A stretch of 39,902 nt of DNA from JAZQNC01 sp045536155 (GCA_045536155.1 JAZSMZ010000100.1:1-39902); one strand, 5' to 3'; counted from the first letter of the stretch, positions 13,452 to 21,314 are shown. Notes: a model not told the origin generated them from the letters alone. A program made the numbers and translations.

Positions 13452-13573
13452 GGGATTCGAACAGGAGCGGTAGTGAATGACGTGCCGGTGGCACGTCAGA
13501 GCCGCGACTGACCGAGGAGCGTAGCAAAGCCGTATCGCAGGCGGCTTTCGGTGTCGCGACGAGACCGAATCCC
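13452..13573. repeat. Structured repeat flanked by tRNA T-arm-like sequence
   Basis: Outer arms GGGATTCG (13452-13459) and CGAATCCC (13566-13573) enclose TGACGTGCC-GGT-GGCACGTCA (13478-13498), AAAGCCG/CGGCTTT (13526-13532/13542-13548) and CGCGAC/GTCGCG (13503-13508/13553-13558). The arms resemble the T-loop region of a tRNA in the two orientations. No tRNA fold and no ORF is present. I believe similar sequences are dispersed in Clostridia genomes, but cannot check that here. Confidence 0.6.
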
Positions 13574-13593
13574 TCTCTGAGCCAAACATAAAC

Positions 13594-13627
13594 CGCAATT
13601 CTAATACAAAGGGATTGCGTTTTTTGT
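13594..13627. terminator. Imperfect hairpin before the 13673 gene
   Basis: CGCAAT near 13594 pairs with ATTGCG (13614-13620 region), followed by a T run. It overlaps the -35 box of the next promoter. Confidence 0.4.
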
Positions 13628-13643
13628 AATTATATGGTATAAT
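13615..13643 (+). promoter_or_regulatory. Promoter of the 13673 gene
   Basis: TTGCGT (13615-13620), 17-bp spacer, TATAAT (13638-13643). Confidence 0.6.
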
Positions 13644-13672
13644 ATACTTATCAAACGAAAGGAGCCTCCACT

Positions 13673-14098
13673 ATGAAATTTTCAGAACTCGATACCGCCG
13701 TACAAGAAAGCATAATTGATTTGCTGAACAATCATATTGCATCCAGCGCTGATATTTTGAAGCAAGACCGATGTTTGATTCCTATGCTTATGATTCCCGA
13801 CTCACATCAGCTTGTCAGCCTGCAATCAAGAGATGGCTCTGTCGATGTTGATAGGGCGTACGCTGCTGTCGTTGGAAAATTGAAAAACGAGGCTTTCACA
13901 TATGCTTTGTTTTCTTATAGCACACGAATTGGATTGGTGGCAGGCAGCGAAACGGATGCTTTGAAAACTTATATTTTTACACAAAATGGAATAGAGGTCT
14001 CCTTTTATACGCCTTTTACGGTCGAAGGGCTTTTCAAAAAAACGATCAATGTTGAAAAGTCGATTTTGGCAGAAATAAAAGAACATATTTTTGATTGA
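13673..14098 (+). CDS. Hypothetical protein, 141 aa
   Basis: No family recognised. The product begins MKFSELDTAVQESIIDLLNN, has no signal or membrane segment, and alternates helices and strands (LIPMLMIPDSHQLVSLQSRD; EAFTYALFSYSTRIGL; IEVSFYTPFTVEGLFKK). The fold pattern recalls small SUKH/immunity-like or SMI1-like cytoplasmic proteins, but this is only an impression. Ribosome site GAAAGGAGCCTCCACT and a promoter at 13615-13643 support a real gene. It stands alone among accessory small genes between tRNA-Ser and the housekeeping block. Confidence 0.65.
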   Translation: MKFSELDTAVQESIIDLLNNHIASSADILKQDRCLIPMLMIPDSHQLVSLQSRDGSVDVDRAYAAVVGKLKNEAFTYALFSYSTRIGLVAGSETDALKTYIFTQNGIEVSFYTPFTVEGLFKKTINVEKSILAEIKEHIFD

Positions 14099-14297
14099 AC
14101 CTTGTATCAAAATTACAGTCATTAGCCAACGAAAAGGACTCCTTTTGACAAAATTGTTCAGAAATATTATGGCATTGATATTTGTTATTATAAAGTAGTA
14201 GGCTATAACAGAATAAGGGACGAATATTTTAGTGTGTTTTCAGTGATTACTATAAAGAGCACTTAAGGTCGTACAGCCAACGAAAAGGAGAAACCGC
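14099..14297. other. Intergenic region with two repeat copies
   Basis: AT-rich, no ORF. AGCCAACGAAAAGGA occurs at 14124-14138 and 14275-14289 (first copy 13395-13409). The last copy supplies the ribosome site of the 14298 gene. No clear promoter hexamer pair. Confidence 0.55.
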
Positions 14298-14822
14298 ATG
14301 ACAGCAAAAATCACAAACCGCCTTATAGCTATAGTTACCCTTTCCCTTTTAGCGTTAAACATTCTCGCGGTAATTATATTTTCCGATAGCATAAGTATAA
14401 CTGCACATGATTTGTGCCCTGCAATATTTTTTGTAATACATGTTATAATTATTATATTAGCCTTTCACTATGAACACGAGCCAAATAAATTGCTCGTATT
14501 TTTACTTGATTTTGTTTTTTTTCATAGTACACGTGCCTTCTTTCCTAAAAGCAAAAATGAAATTTACAACAAAAAAACCTTTCGTCTGGCACTTCTTATA
14601 CACTGCGTATTGTTGCCATTTTACCTACCTGTCGCATTTTTCTCATTTGAACTGCAATGCCTTATTCCTACGGTAATACTCCATTTGTTGCCTGCAATTT
14701 TATTCATTATACAAACTCTCGCGCACACATTGTATTCGATGCATAAAATCAAGCAAAATGATACCATGGAAAAAGAGCGCCTCGAGCAGGAGCGCCGCGA
14801 AGAGCTCGGCAAGTGGAAATAA
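14298..14822 (+). CDS. Multi-pass membrane protein of unknown function
   Basis: 174 aa. Four hydrophobic segments: LIAIVTLSLLALNILAVIIF (about 9-28), LCPAIFFVIHVIIIILAF (about 39-56), LALLIHCVLLPFYLPVAFFS (about 97-116) and IPTVILHLLPAILFIIQTLA (about 123-142). It ends in a charged cytoplasmic helix (MEKERLEQERREELGKW). The ribosome site AAAAGGAGAAACCGC is part of the AGCCAACGAAAAGGA repeat. Family not recognised. Confidence 0.7.
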   Translation: MTAKITNRLIAIVTLSLLALNILAVIIFSDSISITAHDLCPAIFFVIHVIIIILAFHYEHEPNKLLVFLLDFVFFHSTRAFFPKSKNEIYNKKTFRLALLIHCVLLPFYLPVAFFSFELQCLIPTVILHLLPAILFIIQTLAHTLYSMHKIKQNDTMEKERLEQERREELGKWK

Positions 14823-14841
14823 AATCGCTATTACATACCGC

Positions 14842-14870
14842 GCATCCCAAAGCATTTGGGGTGCATTTCT
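14842..14870 (+). terminator. Terminator after the 14298 gene
   Basis: GCATCCCAAA (14842-14851) pairs with TTTGGGGTGC (14855-14864), then ATTTCTTTTATT. Confidence 0.65.
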
Positions 14871-14891
14871 TTTATTAATTAAAAAATACGG

Positions 14892-14920
14892 TTTGACACG
14901 TTCACAAAAATATGTTATAC
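14892..14920 (+). promoter_or_regulatory. Promoter of the small multidrug export gene
   Basis: TTGACA (14892-14897), 17-bp spacer, TATACT (14915-14920). Confidence 0.75.
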
Positions 14921-14965
14921 TGAATAGCGGTTTTACGAAAACACAATCCACACGGAGAAAAACAA

Positions 14966-15457
14966 ATGGATGCAATCGCTGTCTGGTTCGGCGAAACGCT
15001 TGGACAATATATATCGGCGGAGCTGGTGACCTTTTTGGTGTCGCTTCTCCCCTTGCTTGAATGCCGAGGCGGAATAATCGTCGGCCGACTTTTGGGGCTG
15101 CCCCTTGTCGAAACGGTTATTATCTCGATAATCGGCAACGTGCTTCCCATCCCCTTCATTCTGCTTTTTATAAAGAAAATATTCAAATGGCTAAAGCCCA
15201 CGAAGTTCTTCGGCGGCATTGTCACAAAGCTTGAAGAGCGTGCGATGCAAAAGAGCTCGAAGCTTGCCGAGGGCGAAATTTTGGGGCTTATGCTCTTTGT
15301 CGGAATCCCCCTGCCCGGTACCGGCGCATGGACGGGCGCACTCATCGCTTCTCTGCTCGGTCTTCGCATAAAAAAAGCGTCGATTGCCATTCTTGTCGGC
15401 GTTGCGATGGCAACCGTTATAGTTAGCTTGCTGATGTACGGAGTATTGGCTTTTTAA
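14966..15457 (+). CDS. Small multi-drug export family membrane protein (COG2426)
   Basis: 163 aa, polytopic. The family carries the name small multi-drug export protein, although transport has hardly been tested. Typical features are LVSLLPLLECRGGIIVGRLL (about 23-42; the E-x-RG motif in the first re-entrant/TM region), FILLFIKKIFKWLKPTKFFG, and GLMLFVGIPLPGTGAWTGAL (about 107-126), the PxPGTGAWTG motif being the clearest marker. A last TM segment (ASIAILVGVAMATVIVSLLM) follows. Start supported by CACGGAGAAAAACAA. Monocistronic, between its own promoter and a terminator shared with the convergent Sua5 gene. Confidence 0.85.
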   Translation: MDAIAVWFGETLGQYISAELVTFLVSLLPLLECRGGIIVGRLLGLPLVETVIISIIGNVLPIPFILLFIKKIFKWLKPTKFFGGIVTKLEERAMQKSSKLAEGEILGLMLFVGIPLPGTGAWTGALIASLLGLRIKKASIAILVGVAMATVIVSLLMYGVLAF

Positions 15458-15463
15458 AAAAAT

Positions 15464-15494
15464 AACGGACACCGTTTTCGGTGTCCGTTTTTTC
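15464..15494. terminator. Bidirectional terminator
   Basis: AACGGACACCG-TTTT-CGGTGTCCGTT (15464-15489) with A-run before and T-run after; serves both the + strand export gene and the convergent minus-strand Sua5 gene. Confidence 0.85.
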
Positions 15495-15496
15495 GT

Positions 15497-16519
15497 TTAT
15501 TTAAGTTCAATTATCTCGTATCCCGCCGCCTTTACCATTCGATTGAACACGGCAAGGCCTACGCCCTCACGCGAGGGCATTCTCGCATAAATCGTGCCAA
15601 CTCCGTCAAGATCGCGAAGGGCGGCGAAAAGGCGGTGCGCCTGGGTGAGGTGATCGTTCTTATCGCCGAGCGACATTGCGTGATCGCGGCAAAGAAGGCA
15701 TTTATCGCCGTCGTAACAGAGAATCGCGCAATCGGTCTTATCGGCAAGATATTCATACACGCTTTCGTCGTCACCGTCGAGCATGACCACCTTCGATTTC
15801 GGCGCATAGTGGCGGTATTTCATACCGGGAGCCAAGGGACGGGCGTCCGATTTTTGTGTAACAGAGGCATCAACGACAATATTGTCGCACACATCGCGCA
15901 GCATCTCGATCGTCACGGCACCGGGACGGAGCAGATATATCTTGTCCTCTTTGGGCATAACGATGGTCGATTCGAGCCCGATCTCGCTGTCCCCGCCGTC
16001 GATGATGCAGTCAACGCGGCCGTACATATCCTCGAGCACGTGGCGTAAAGTGGTCGGGCTGGGACTGCCCGATATATTTGCCGACGGAGCGGCGATGGGG
16101 AGTCCCGATTTTTCAATCAGCTTGCGGGCGATCCTGTTCGAGGGCACGCGCACCGCAACGCTGTCAAGTCCGCCCGTCGTTGTATCGGGGACTATCGGCT
16201 CGCCATTTTCGTTGTATTTTTTGGGAAGGATGACGGTGATCGGTCCCGGCATAAAGCGCGCGGCGAGCTTTTTGTACATCTCGTTTACGATGCAGTATTT
16301 TTCGACATCGTCGGCCGATGCAAGGTGGCAGATGAGCGGATTGTCCGACGGTCTGCCCTTGGCAGCGTAAATTTTCGCCGAAGCTGTCGAATCGAGGGCG
16401 TTTGCCCCAAGTCCGTACACCGTTTCGGTCGGGAAAATGACAAGGCCGCCCTGCCTTATGATCTCGGCGCCCGTTTCAATCTCTTTTTCACTGATGATCT
16501 TCGTATCTAAAGCTTCCAT
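15497..16519 (-). CDS. tsaC: L-threonylcarbamoyladenylate synthase (Sua5 type)
   Basis: The enzyme makes threonylcarbamoyl-AMP from threonine, bicarbonate and ATP, the first step of t6A formation at position 37 of ANN-decoding tRNAs. The 340 aa comprise a YrdC domain (about 1-205) and a C-terminal Sua5 domain, so this is the long Sua5 form (B. subtilis YwlC type, also called sua5). Motifs: FPTETVYGLGANA (about 31-43), KIYAAKGRPSDNPLICH, IAAPSANISGSPSPT, GLESTIV, LLRPGAVT, and in the Sua5 part LAPGMKYRHYAP (linker motif). Start at ATG 16519; ribosome site weak. Divergent from yajC, with its own promoter at 16553-16581. Confidence 0.93.
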   Translation of the reverse strand: MEALDTKIISEKEIETGAEIIRQGGLVIFPTETVYGLGANALDSTASAKIYAAKGRPSDNPLICHLASADDVEKYCIVNEMYKKLAARFMPGPITVILPKKYNENGEPIVPDTTTGGLDSVAVRVPSNRIARKLIEKSGLPIAAPSANISGSPSPTTLRHVLEDMYGRVDCIIDGGDSEIGLESTIVMPKEDKIYLLRPGAVTIEMLRDVCDNIVVDASVTQKSDARPLAPGMKYRHYAPKSKVVMLDGDDESVYEYLADKTDCAILCYDGDKCLLCRDHAMSLGDKNDHLTQAHRLFAALRDLDGVGTIYARMPSREGVGLAVFNRMVKAAGYEIIELK

Positions 16520-16552
16520 TGTAAAACATCACTTTTTAAAATTATTATACCG

Positions 16553-16581
16553 ATTATATCACACAGTTTTTGCGATGTCAA
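16553..16581 (-). promoter_or_regulatory. Promoter of the Sua5 gene
   Basis: Minus strand TTGACA (16581-16576), 17-bp spacer, TATAAT (16558-16553); 34 bp before the start. Confidence 0.8.
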
Positions 16582-16635
16582 TATTGACCTCCCGCCGCCT
16601 TGACGGATATGGGTGAAAAAATTTACAAATATCGT

Positions 16636-16664
16636 TTGCATTAATCCTTCATTTGTAATATAAT
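16636..16664 (+). promoter_or_regulatory. Promoter of yajC
   Basis: TTGCAT (16636-16641), 17-bp spacer, TATAAT (16659-16664); divergent from the Sua5 promoter. Confidence 0.65.
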
Positions 16665-16720
16665 AACCTAAATGGCAAAAAAACAAGCTAAAATACTATC
16701 AGTAAGGAATGTTTGAAAAA

Positions 16721-17056
16721 ATGATCAATCTTTTATTGACCGCCACCACCGGCGATGCTACTACCACGCCTACCGCAGGTTCTCCCTGGATTACTCTTAT
16801 CATGCTCGGCGCGCTTCTTCTCTTCTTCTATTTCATCATCTACCGTCCCCAGAAGAAGCAGGAAAAGCAGGTAAACGAAATGCGCAACAGCCTTGCTGTC
16901 GGCGATGAGATCACTACCACCGGCGGCATTATCGGACGTGTTGTTTCCATCAAGGACGAGACTCTTGTTCTCGAAACCAGCGCAGAGCGCACCAAGATCC
17001 GCATTCTCCGCTCTTCCGTACGTTCTATCGACGTTAAGGCTGACGACGCTCAATAA
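16721..17056 (+). CDS. yajC: Preprotein translocase subunit YajC
   Basis: YajC is a small single-pass membrane partner of SecDF in the Sec translocon. The 111 aa have one TM segment (ITLIMLGALLLFFYFIIY, about 24-41) followed at once by RPQKKQEKQ, the hallmark YRPQ(K)KRxK motif, and a cytoplasmic beta domain VGDEITTTGGIIGRVVSI...ETLVLET, all conserved. I place the start at ATG 16721: AAGGA ends 12 nt upstream of it, whereas ATG 16709 touches that site and has no spacing. No secD/secF neighbour in this window. Confidence 0.93.
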   Translation: MINLLLTATTGDATTTPTAGSPWITLIMLGALLLFFYFIIYRPQKKQEKQVNEMRNSLAVGDEITTTGGIIGRVVSIKDETLVLETSAERTKIRILRSSVRSIDVKADDAQ

Positions 17057-17079
17057 TCGGTAAAAAAGAGATAAAATTT

Positions 17080-17131
17080 CTCCCGCACGCATATATTTGT
17101 TTTAAGAATATATGTTGCGGGAGGATTTTTT
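17080..17131 (+). promoter_or_regulatory. Hairpin enclosing the ribosome site of the TIGR04086 gene
   Basis: CTCCCGCACGCATATATT (17080-17097) pairs with AATATATGTTGCGGGAG (17107-17123, one unpaired base), and is followed by GATTTTTT. The stem contains most of GGGAGGA (17119-17125), the ribosome site 6 nt before the ATG at 17132. It can act as a terminator after yajC, and when transcribed through it would hide the ribosome site. Confidence 0.65.
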
Positions 17132-17548
17132 ATGGATACCAAGGCCGTTCGTAATATTGTGACGGCAACCGCCCTTTCATACGGCGTACTGCTTATTATC
17201 CTGCTTATTTCGGGAATTTTTCTGCCATCAATGGCCGATCCCGACAAAGCAATTAAACTGATAGGGTCAGCTATGTTCTTTGGCGGCGCTTTTCTTGCCG
17301 GACTTGCCTCGTCAAAGCTCAATTCTTCTTTTCTGTCTTCTCTTTTTTCGGGCGCGCTCTATCTTTTGGTGATCTTTGCGATAGGCCTGTTTTTCAAAGG
17401 CGACAAAAGTGCTTCGGCACAGATTCTGTACAACATCATCGCCCTTGCCTTTTCCCTGCTCGGCGGTTTTGCGGCAAGCTTTAAAAGAAAAAAGCGTATT
17501 TCCCCGAAAAAGATACGGGACAAGGCCCGCCGACGCGTACAAAGATGA
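17132..17548 (+). CDS. TIGR04086 family membrane protein
   Basis: 138 aa, four membrane segments: ALSYGVLLIILLISGIFLP (about 14-32), AIKLIGSAMFFGGAFLAGL (about 40-58), LFSGALYLLVIFAIGLFF (about 71-88) and ILYNIIALAFSLLGGFAAS (about 98-116), then a highly basic tail (KRKKRISPKKIRDKARRR). This layout and position after yajC are typical of the TIGR04086 (YrzE-like) family. Function unknown; the basic tail is likely cytoplasmic. Its ribosome site lies in the hairpin at 17080-17123. Confidence 0.82.
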   Translation: MDTKAVRNIVTATALSYGVLLIILLISGIFLPSMADPDKAIKLIGSAMFFGGAFLAGLASSKLNSSFLSSLFSGALYLLVIFAIGLFFKGDKSASAQILYNIIALAFSLLGGFAASFKRKKRISPKKIRDKARRRVQR

Positions 17549-17556
17549 TGCGGAGA

Positions 17557-17587
17557 AAACAGCCGACGAGAATCGGCTGTTTTTTTC
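17557..17587 (+). terminator. Terminator after the TIGR04086 gene
   Basis: AAACAGCCGA (17557-17566), loop CGAGAA, TCGGCTGTTT followed by more T. Confidence 0.85.
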
Positions 17588-17607
17588 ATGCATTTGCACT
17601 CGTTTTA

Positions 17608-17636
17608 TTGACTTTTTTTGCTTTGTGTGATACAAT
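17608..17636 (+). promoter_or_regulatory. Promoter of hisS-aspS
   Basis: TTGACT (17608-17613), 17-bp spacer, TACAAT (17631-17636). The 70-bp leader shows no T-box. Confidence 0.7.
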
Positions 17637-17709
17637 TAATTAAATATAATCACATGATTATTGCATTTTTTTCAAAATCAACACTTTATTTTAAAGAAGG
17701 AATATAAAA

Positions 17710-18969
17710 ATGATTCAAAAACCCCGTGGAACGATCGACATTCTTCCGTCCGAATCGCCCCTTTGGCGATATATTGAGGAAAGCGCGCGCCGCGTGTCCG
17801 CTCTTCGCGGATTCGGCGAGATCCGCTTCCCCACCTTTGAAGCAACCGAGCTTTTCAATCGCGGTGTGGGCGATACCACCGACGTCGTTCAAAAGGAAAT
17901 GTACACCTTCACCGACCGTGAAAACCGCTCGCTTACCCTCCGTCCCGAGGGTACTGCATGCGTGGCACGCAGCGTTGTTGAAAACAAGCTTTACGCCGAC
18001 GCTATGCCCTTAAAGCTTTACTATCTGACAAGCTGTTTCAGATACGAAAAGCCGCAGGCAGGACGCAGCCGCGAGTTCTATCAATTCGGTGCCGAAATGT
18101 TCGGCGCATCATCGCCTATGGCAGACGCCGAAATAATCGCACTGGCCGATGCGATACTGCGCGAGATCGGCATTGACAACACCTCGCTGCACATCAACTC
18201 GATCGGATGTCCCGAGTGCCGTCCGAAATACCGCGCCGCGCTCTACGATTATTTTGAAGGTCACAAGGAGGAGCTCTGCGACACCTGCCGCGGACGTCTT
18301 GACACTAATCCTCTCCGCATACTCGACTGCAAGAGTCCCGTCTGCTCGGAGATCGCAAAGAATGCTCCCAAGACTATCGACTATCTCTGCCCCGACTGCG
18401 CCGCTCATCTCGAGGCGCTCAAAAAGGCACTTGATAAGCTTGGCATTGCATATTCCATCGACACAAAGATCGTTCGCGGTCTTGACTATTATACTCGAAC
18501 CGTATTCGAATTTATCGCCGAGGACATCGGCGCGCAGAGCACCGTTTGCGGCGGCGGGCGCTACGACGGACTTATCGAGGAGGTTGGCGGTCCCGCAACG
18601 CCCGGTATCGGCTTTGCAATGGGCATTACCCGTCTTATCCTCGCCCTGCAGAACAAAAAGGATGCCGAATTGAAGGCCTGTCCCCCCCTGCTCTACGTTG
18701 CCCCTCTCGGCGAGAGTGCATCTGTTTACGCAATGGCAACGGTTGAGTCACTCCGCAACAGCGGAATCTATGCCGAATGCGACGTTGTCGGACGCTCGCT
18801 CAAGGCTCAGATGAAATATGCCGACAAGATCTCTGCCGCCTATACCCTTATCATCGGTGACGGCGAGCTTGAATGCGGCAAGGCCAAGCTCAAGAACATG
18901 AGCACAAGTGAGCAGACCGAGATCGATATAAACGATATCGATGCTCTCAAAGCGATCCTCGTTAAATAA
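17710..18969 (+). CDS. hisS: Histidyl-tRNA synthetase
   Basis: A class II synthetase that charges tRNA-His. The 419-aa protein has normal length. Motif 1 region FGEIRFPTFEATELFNRGVG (about 37-56), motif 2 CFRYEKPQAGRSREFYQFG (about 111-129), the histidine A and B boxes VRGLDYYTRTVFEF and GGGRYDGLI, motif 3 GIGFAMGITRLI (about 299-310), then the C-terminal anticodon-binding domain. Start supported by AAGAAGGAATATAAAA. Followed 38 bp later by aspS on the same strand, the common Firmicute hisS-aspS order; one transcript likely. Confidence 0.97.
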   Translation: MIQKPRGTIDILPSESPLWRYIEESARRVSALRGFGEIRFPTFEATELFNRGVGDTTDVVQKEMYTFTDRENRSLTLRPEGTACVARSVVENKLYADAMPLKLYYLTSCFRYEKPQAGRSREFYQFGAEMFGASSPMADAEIIALADAILREIGIDNTSLHINSIGCPECRPKYRAALYDYFEGHKEELCDTCRGRLDTNPLRILDCKSPVCSEIAKNAPKTIDYLCPDCAAHLEALKKALDKLGIAYSIDTKIVRGLDYYTRTVFEFIAEDIGAQSTVCGGGRYDGLIEEVGGPATPGIGFAMGITRLILALQNKKDAELKACPPLLYVAPLGESASVYAMATVESLRNSGIYAECDVVGRSLKAQMKYADKISAAYTLIIGDGELECGKAKLKNMSTSEQTEIDINDIDALKAILVK

Positions 18970-19007
18970 TTACTGATAATACATCTTCATTTTAAGGAGT
19001 AACCGTC

Positions 19008-20801
19008 ATGGGTGAATTATATACTAACAATGACAGACGAACCGCATTTTGCGGTGAGTTCAGAAAAGAACACATCGGTCAGCGAGTCAATGTTGTCGGC
19101 TGGGCACAGCGTCAGCGCGACCTCGGCAGCCTTATTTCCATCGACCTGCGCGACCGCACGGGTATCGTACAGCTCGCATTCGACGACCAGACCGAAAAGT
19201 CTATCCACGATATGGCATTCAAGGTGCGCGCCGAGTTCGTTATCGCCGCCAAGGGTGTCGTTCGTATGCGCTCGTCTATTAACCCCAACATCCCCACCGG
19301 TGATATAGAGATCGCCGTTGACGAGATGAAGGTGCTTTCCGAATCGGAAACACCTCCCTTCGAGATCGTTGAAAACAGCGACGTTCGTCCCGAGCTTCGC
19401 TTAAAGCACCGCTACCTCGATCTTCGCCGTCCCGACTTGCAGGGCAACATTATCGCCCGCGCAAAGATCTCCAATCTTGCACGCAACTATTTTGCCGAAA
19501 ACGATTTTATCGATATCGAAACCCCCGATCTTATCAAGCCTACTCCCGAAGGCGCACGCGACTATCTCGTCCCTTCCCGAGTTCATCCCGGCAAGTTCTA
19601 TGCACTTCCCCAGTCTCCTCAGGTCTATAAGCAGCTTCTGATGCTCTCCGGCTTTGACCGCTATTTCCAGATCGCACGCTGCTTCAGAGATGAAGACCTT
19701 CGCGCAGACCGTCAGCCCGAATTTACCCAGATCGACCTTGAGATGTCCTTTGTAACCGAAGATCAGGTCATGGAGGTCGTTGAGGGATTCCTTGTTCGTC
19801 TGTTCAAGGAATTCAAGGGAATCGATCTTCCCACTCCTATACTCCGTATGCCCTACGTTGAAGCAATGAACCGTTTCGGTTCGGACAAGCCCGATATGCG
19901 TTTCGGTATGGAGCTGTGCGACCTTTCCGATATCGCCGCAAAGTGCGAATTCAAGGTATTCCGCGGCGCTGTTGAGGCAGGCGGAAGCGTTCGTGCCATC
20001 TGTGTTGAAGGCGGAGCCGACAAGTTCTCCCGCAAGGAGATCGATGCGCTTACCGAATGGGTAAAAACCTACCGCGCCAAGGGTATGGCATGGTACAAGT
20101 GCTCCGGCGGCACCGTTTCATCCTCCTATGCAAAATTCCTCACCGAGGAAGAGAATGCGGCAATACTCGAAAAGGTCGGATTCAAGGATGGCGATTTGCT
20201 TTGCATCATCGCTGACAAGAATCAGGTAGTATTCGACTCGCTCGGCGCTCTCCGCTGCGAGATTGCAAAGCGTCTCGGTCTTATCAAGAAGGACGACTAC
20301 AAGCTTCTCTGGGTGACCGAGTTCCCGCTTCTCGAATACAGCGAAGAGGAAGATCGCTACGTTTCAAAGCATCATCCCTTCACAATGCCTATGGCAGAAG
20401 ACCTTCAGTATCTTGACAGCGATCCCGGTCGCGTACGCTCCATCGCATACGATATCGTAATCAACGGCAGCGAAGCCGGCGGCGGATCGGTACGTATCCA
20501 CCGTCCCGACATTCAGGCCAAGATGTTTGAAGTTCTCGGTCTCAGCAAGGAAGAAACCGACCTCAAGTTCGGCTTCCTGCTTGAAGCTTTCAAATACGGC
20601 ACTCCTCCCCATGCAGGTCTTGCATTCGGTCTCGACCGTCTCGTTGCTCTCATGCTCGGCATTGAGGACATCCGCGAAGTAATCGCCTTCCCCAAGGTTC
20701 AGAACGCTTCCGAGCTTATGACAGCCTGCCCCGCGCCCGCCGACGAAAAGGCTCTTGCCGAGCTTTCCATATCGGTCGCCGCAACGGAAGAAAACGAATA
20801 A
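19008..20801 (+). CDS. aspS: Aspartyl-tRNA synthetase
   Basis: A class IIb synthetase that charges tRNA-Asp. 597 aa, bacterial form: N-terminal OB-fold (GQRVNVVGWAQRQRDLGSLI, about 23-42; LRDRTGIVQLAFD), motif 2 RCFRDEDLRADRQPEFTQID (about 222-241), the bacterial GAD insertion (about 290-410), GSEAGGGSVRIHRPD, and motif 3 GLAFGLDRLVALMLG (about 538-552). Whether it is the discriminating or the non-discriminating type (working with GatCAB) cannot be read from this window. Ribosome site AAGGAG 8 nt before ATG. Ends at a shared convergent terminator. Confidence 0.97.
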   Translation: MGELYTNNDRRTAFCGEFRKEHIGQRVNVVGWAQRQRDLGSLISIDLRDRTGIVQLAFDDQTEKSIHDMAFKVRAEFVIAAKGVVRMRSSINPNIPTGDIEIAVDEMKVLSESETPPFEIVENSDVRPELRLKHRYLDLRRPDLQGNIIARAKISNLARNYFAENDFIDIETPDLIKPTPEGARDYLVPSRVHPGKFYALPQSPQVYKQLLMLSGFDRYFQIARCFRDEDLRADRQPEFTQIDLEMSFVTEDQVMEVVEGFLVRLFKEFKGIDLPTPILRMPYVEAMNRFGSDKPDMRFGMELCDLSDIAAKCEFKVFRGAVEAGGSVRAICVEGGADKFSRKEIDALTEWVKTYRAKGMAWYKCSGGTVSSSYAKFLTEEENAAILEKVGFKDGDLLCIIADKNQVVFDSLGALRCEIAKRLGLIKKDDYKLLWVTEFPLLEYSEEEDRYVSKHHPFTMPMAEDLQYLDSDPGRVRSIAYDIVINGSEAGGGSVRIHRPDIQAKMFEVLGLSKEETDLKFGFLLEAFKYGTPPHAGLAFGLDRLVALMLGIEDIREVIAFPKVQNASELMTACPAPADEKALAELSISVAATEENE

Positions 20802-20816
20802 TCACATTATCACACG

Positions 20817-20856
20817 AAAGATGGCACAAAAAAGTGCCATCTTTTTTTGATGGCAC
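20817..20856. terminator. Overlapping convergent terminators sharing one stem arm
   Basis: Plus strand: GATGGCAC-AAAAAA-GTGCCATC (stem AAAGATGGCAC 20817-20827 with 20834-20844) then seven T terminates aspS. Minus strand: GTGCCATC (20856-20849) pairs with GATGGCAC (20841-20834), followed by six T, terminating the cluster below. The middle arm is used by both. Confidence 0.8.
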
Positions 20857-20864
20857 TTTTTTAT

Positions 20865-21314
20865 TTATTCGATCTCCGTTACCGATATGCTGCCAATGAT
20901 CCTTTTGACACCCTCATCATCAAGCGATATTTTTCTGTCGCCGTTTTGAAGAAGTATCATCACCTGGATCGTGCATCCGTCCTGTTTTGTATCCAGAATA
21001 ATGTACGGATATCCCAGACTCGTGCAGGAAAAACCGTTCCATGTGTTTTTACCTACGGTAAATGGTTCTATATCGCAGACATCGTCGTAAAAGAATTTTG
21101 GTGAAAGATAGTATTCACTTTTGCCGTACATACAGACAGTAATACCTGCATGAGTGAAAATATCGACATCAACAGAGGCATCCTTATATACGTGCACCTT
21201 TTTCGGCGTTTTTTTACCATCGCTGTCAAGGCTTGAAAACACCTTCCAGCATTCGGGCACATCAAGCTCAATGCATCCGTTGGAAAATACGGTATCAGTC
21301 ATTATCATGACCAT
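20865..21314 (-). CDS. Hypothetical protein, last gene of the zinc-ribbon/SPFH cluster
   Basis: 149 aa from MVMIMTDTVFSNGCIELDVP. No signal peptide, membrane segment or known motif. The sequence is beta-rich (WKVFSSLDSDGKKTPKKVHVY, DVDIFTHAGITVCMYGKSEY, FSCTSLGYPYIILDTKQDG), suggestive of a small beta-sandwich or PH-like fold. I chose the ATG at 21314 because GAGAGGCGAAAGCT precedes it; the upstream frame to 21386 lacks a ribosome site. It is 98 bp below the DUF4428 gene, the largest gap in the cluster, and ends at the convergent terminator. Confidence 0.65.
   Translation of the reverse strand: MVMIMTDTVFSNGCIELDVPECWKVFSSLDSDGKKTPKKVHVYKDASVDVDIFTHAGITVCMYGKSEYYLSPKFFYDDVCDIEPFTVGKNTWNGFSCTSLGYPYIILDTKQDGCTIQVMILLQNGDRKISLDDEGVKRIIGSISVTEIE

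Noticed and set aside
17637..17709. T-box riboswitch ahead of hisS
   Set aside because: The leader is only about 70 nt and lacks the T-box motif and specifier stem.
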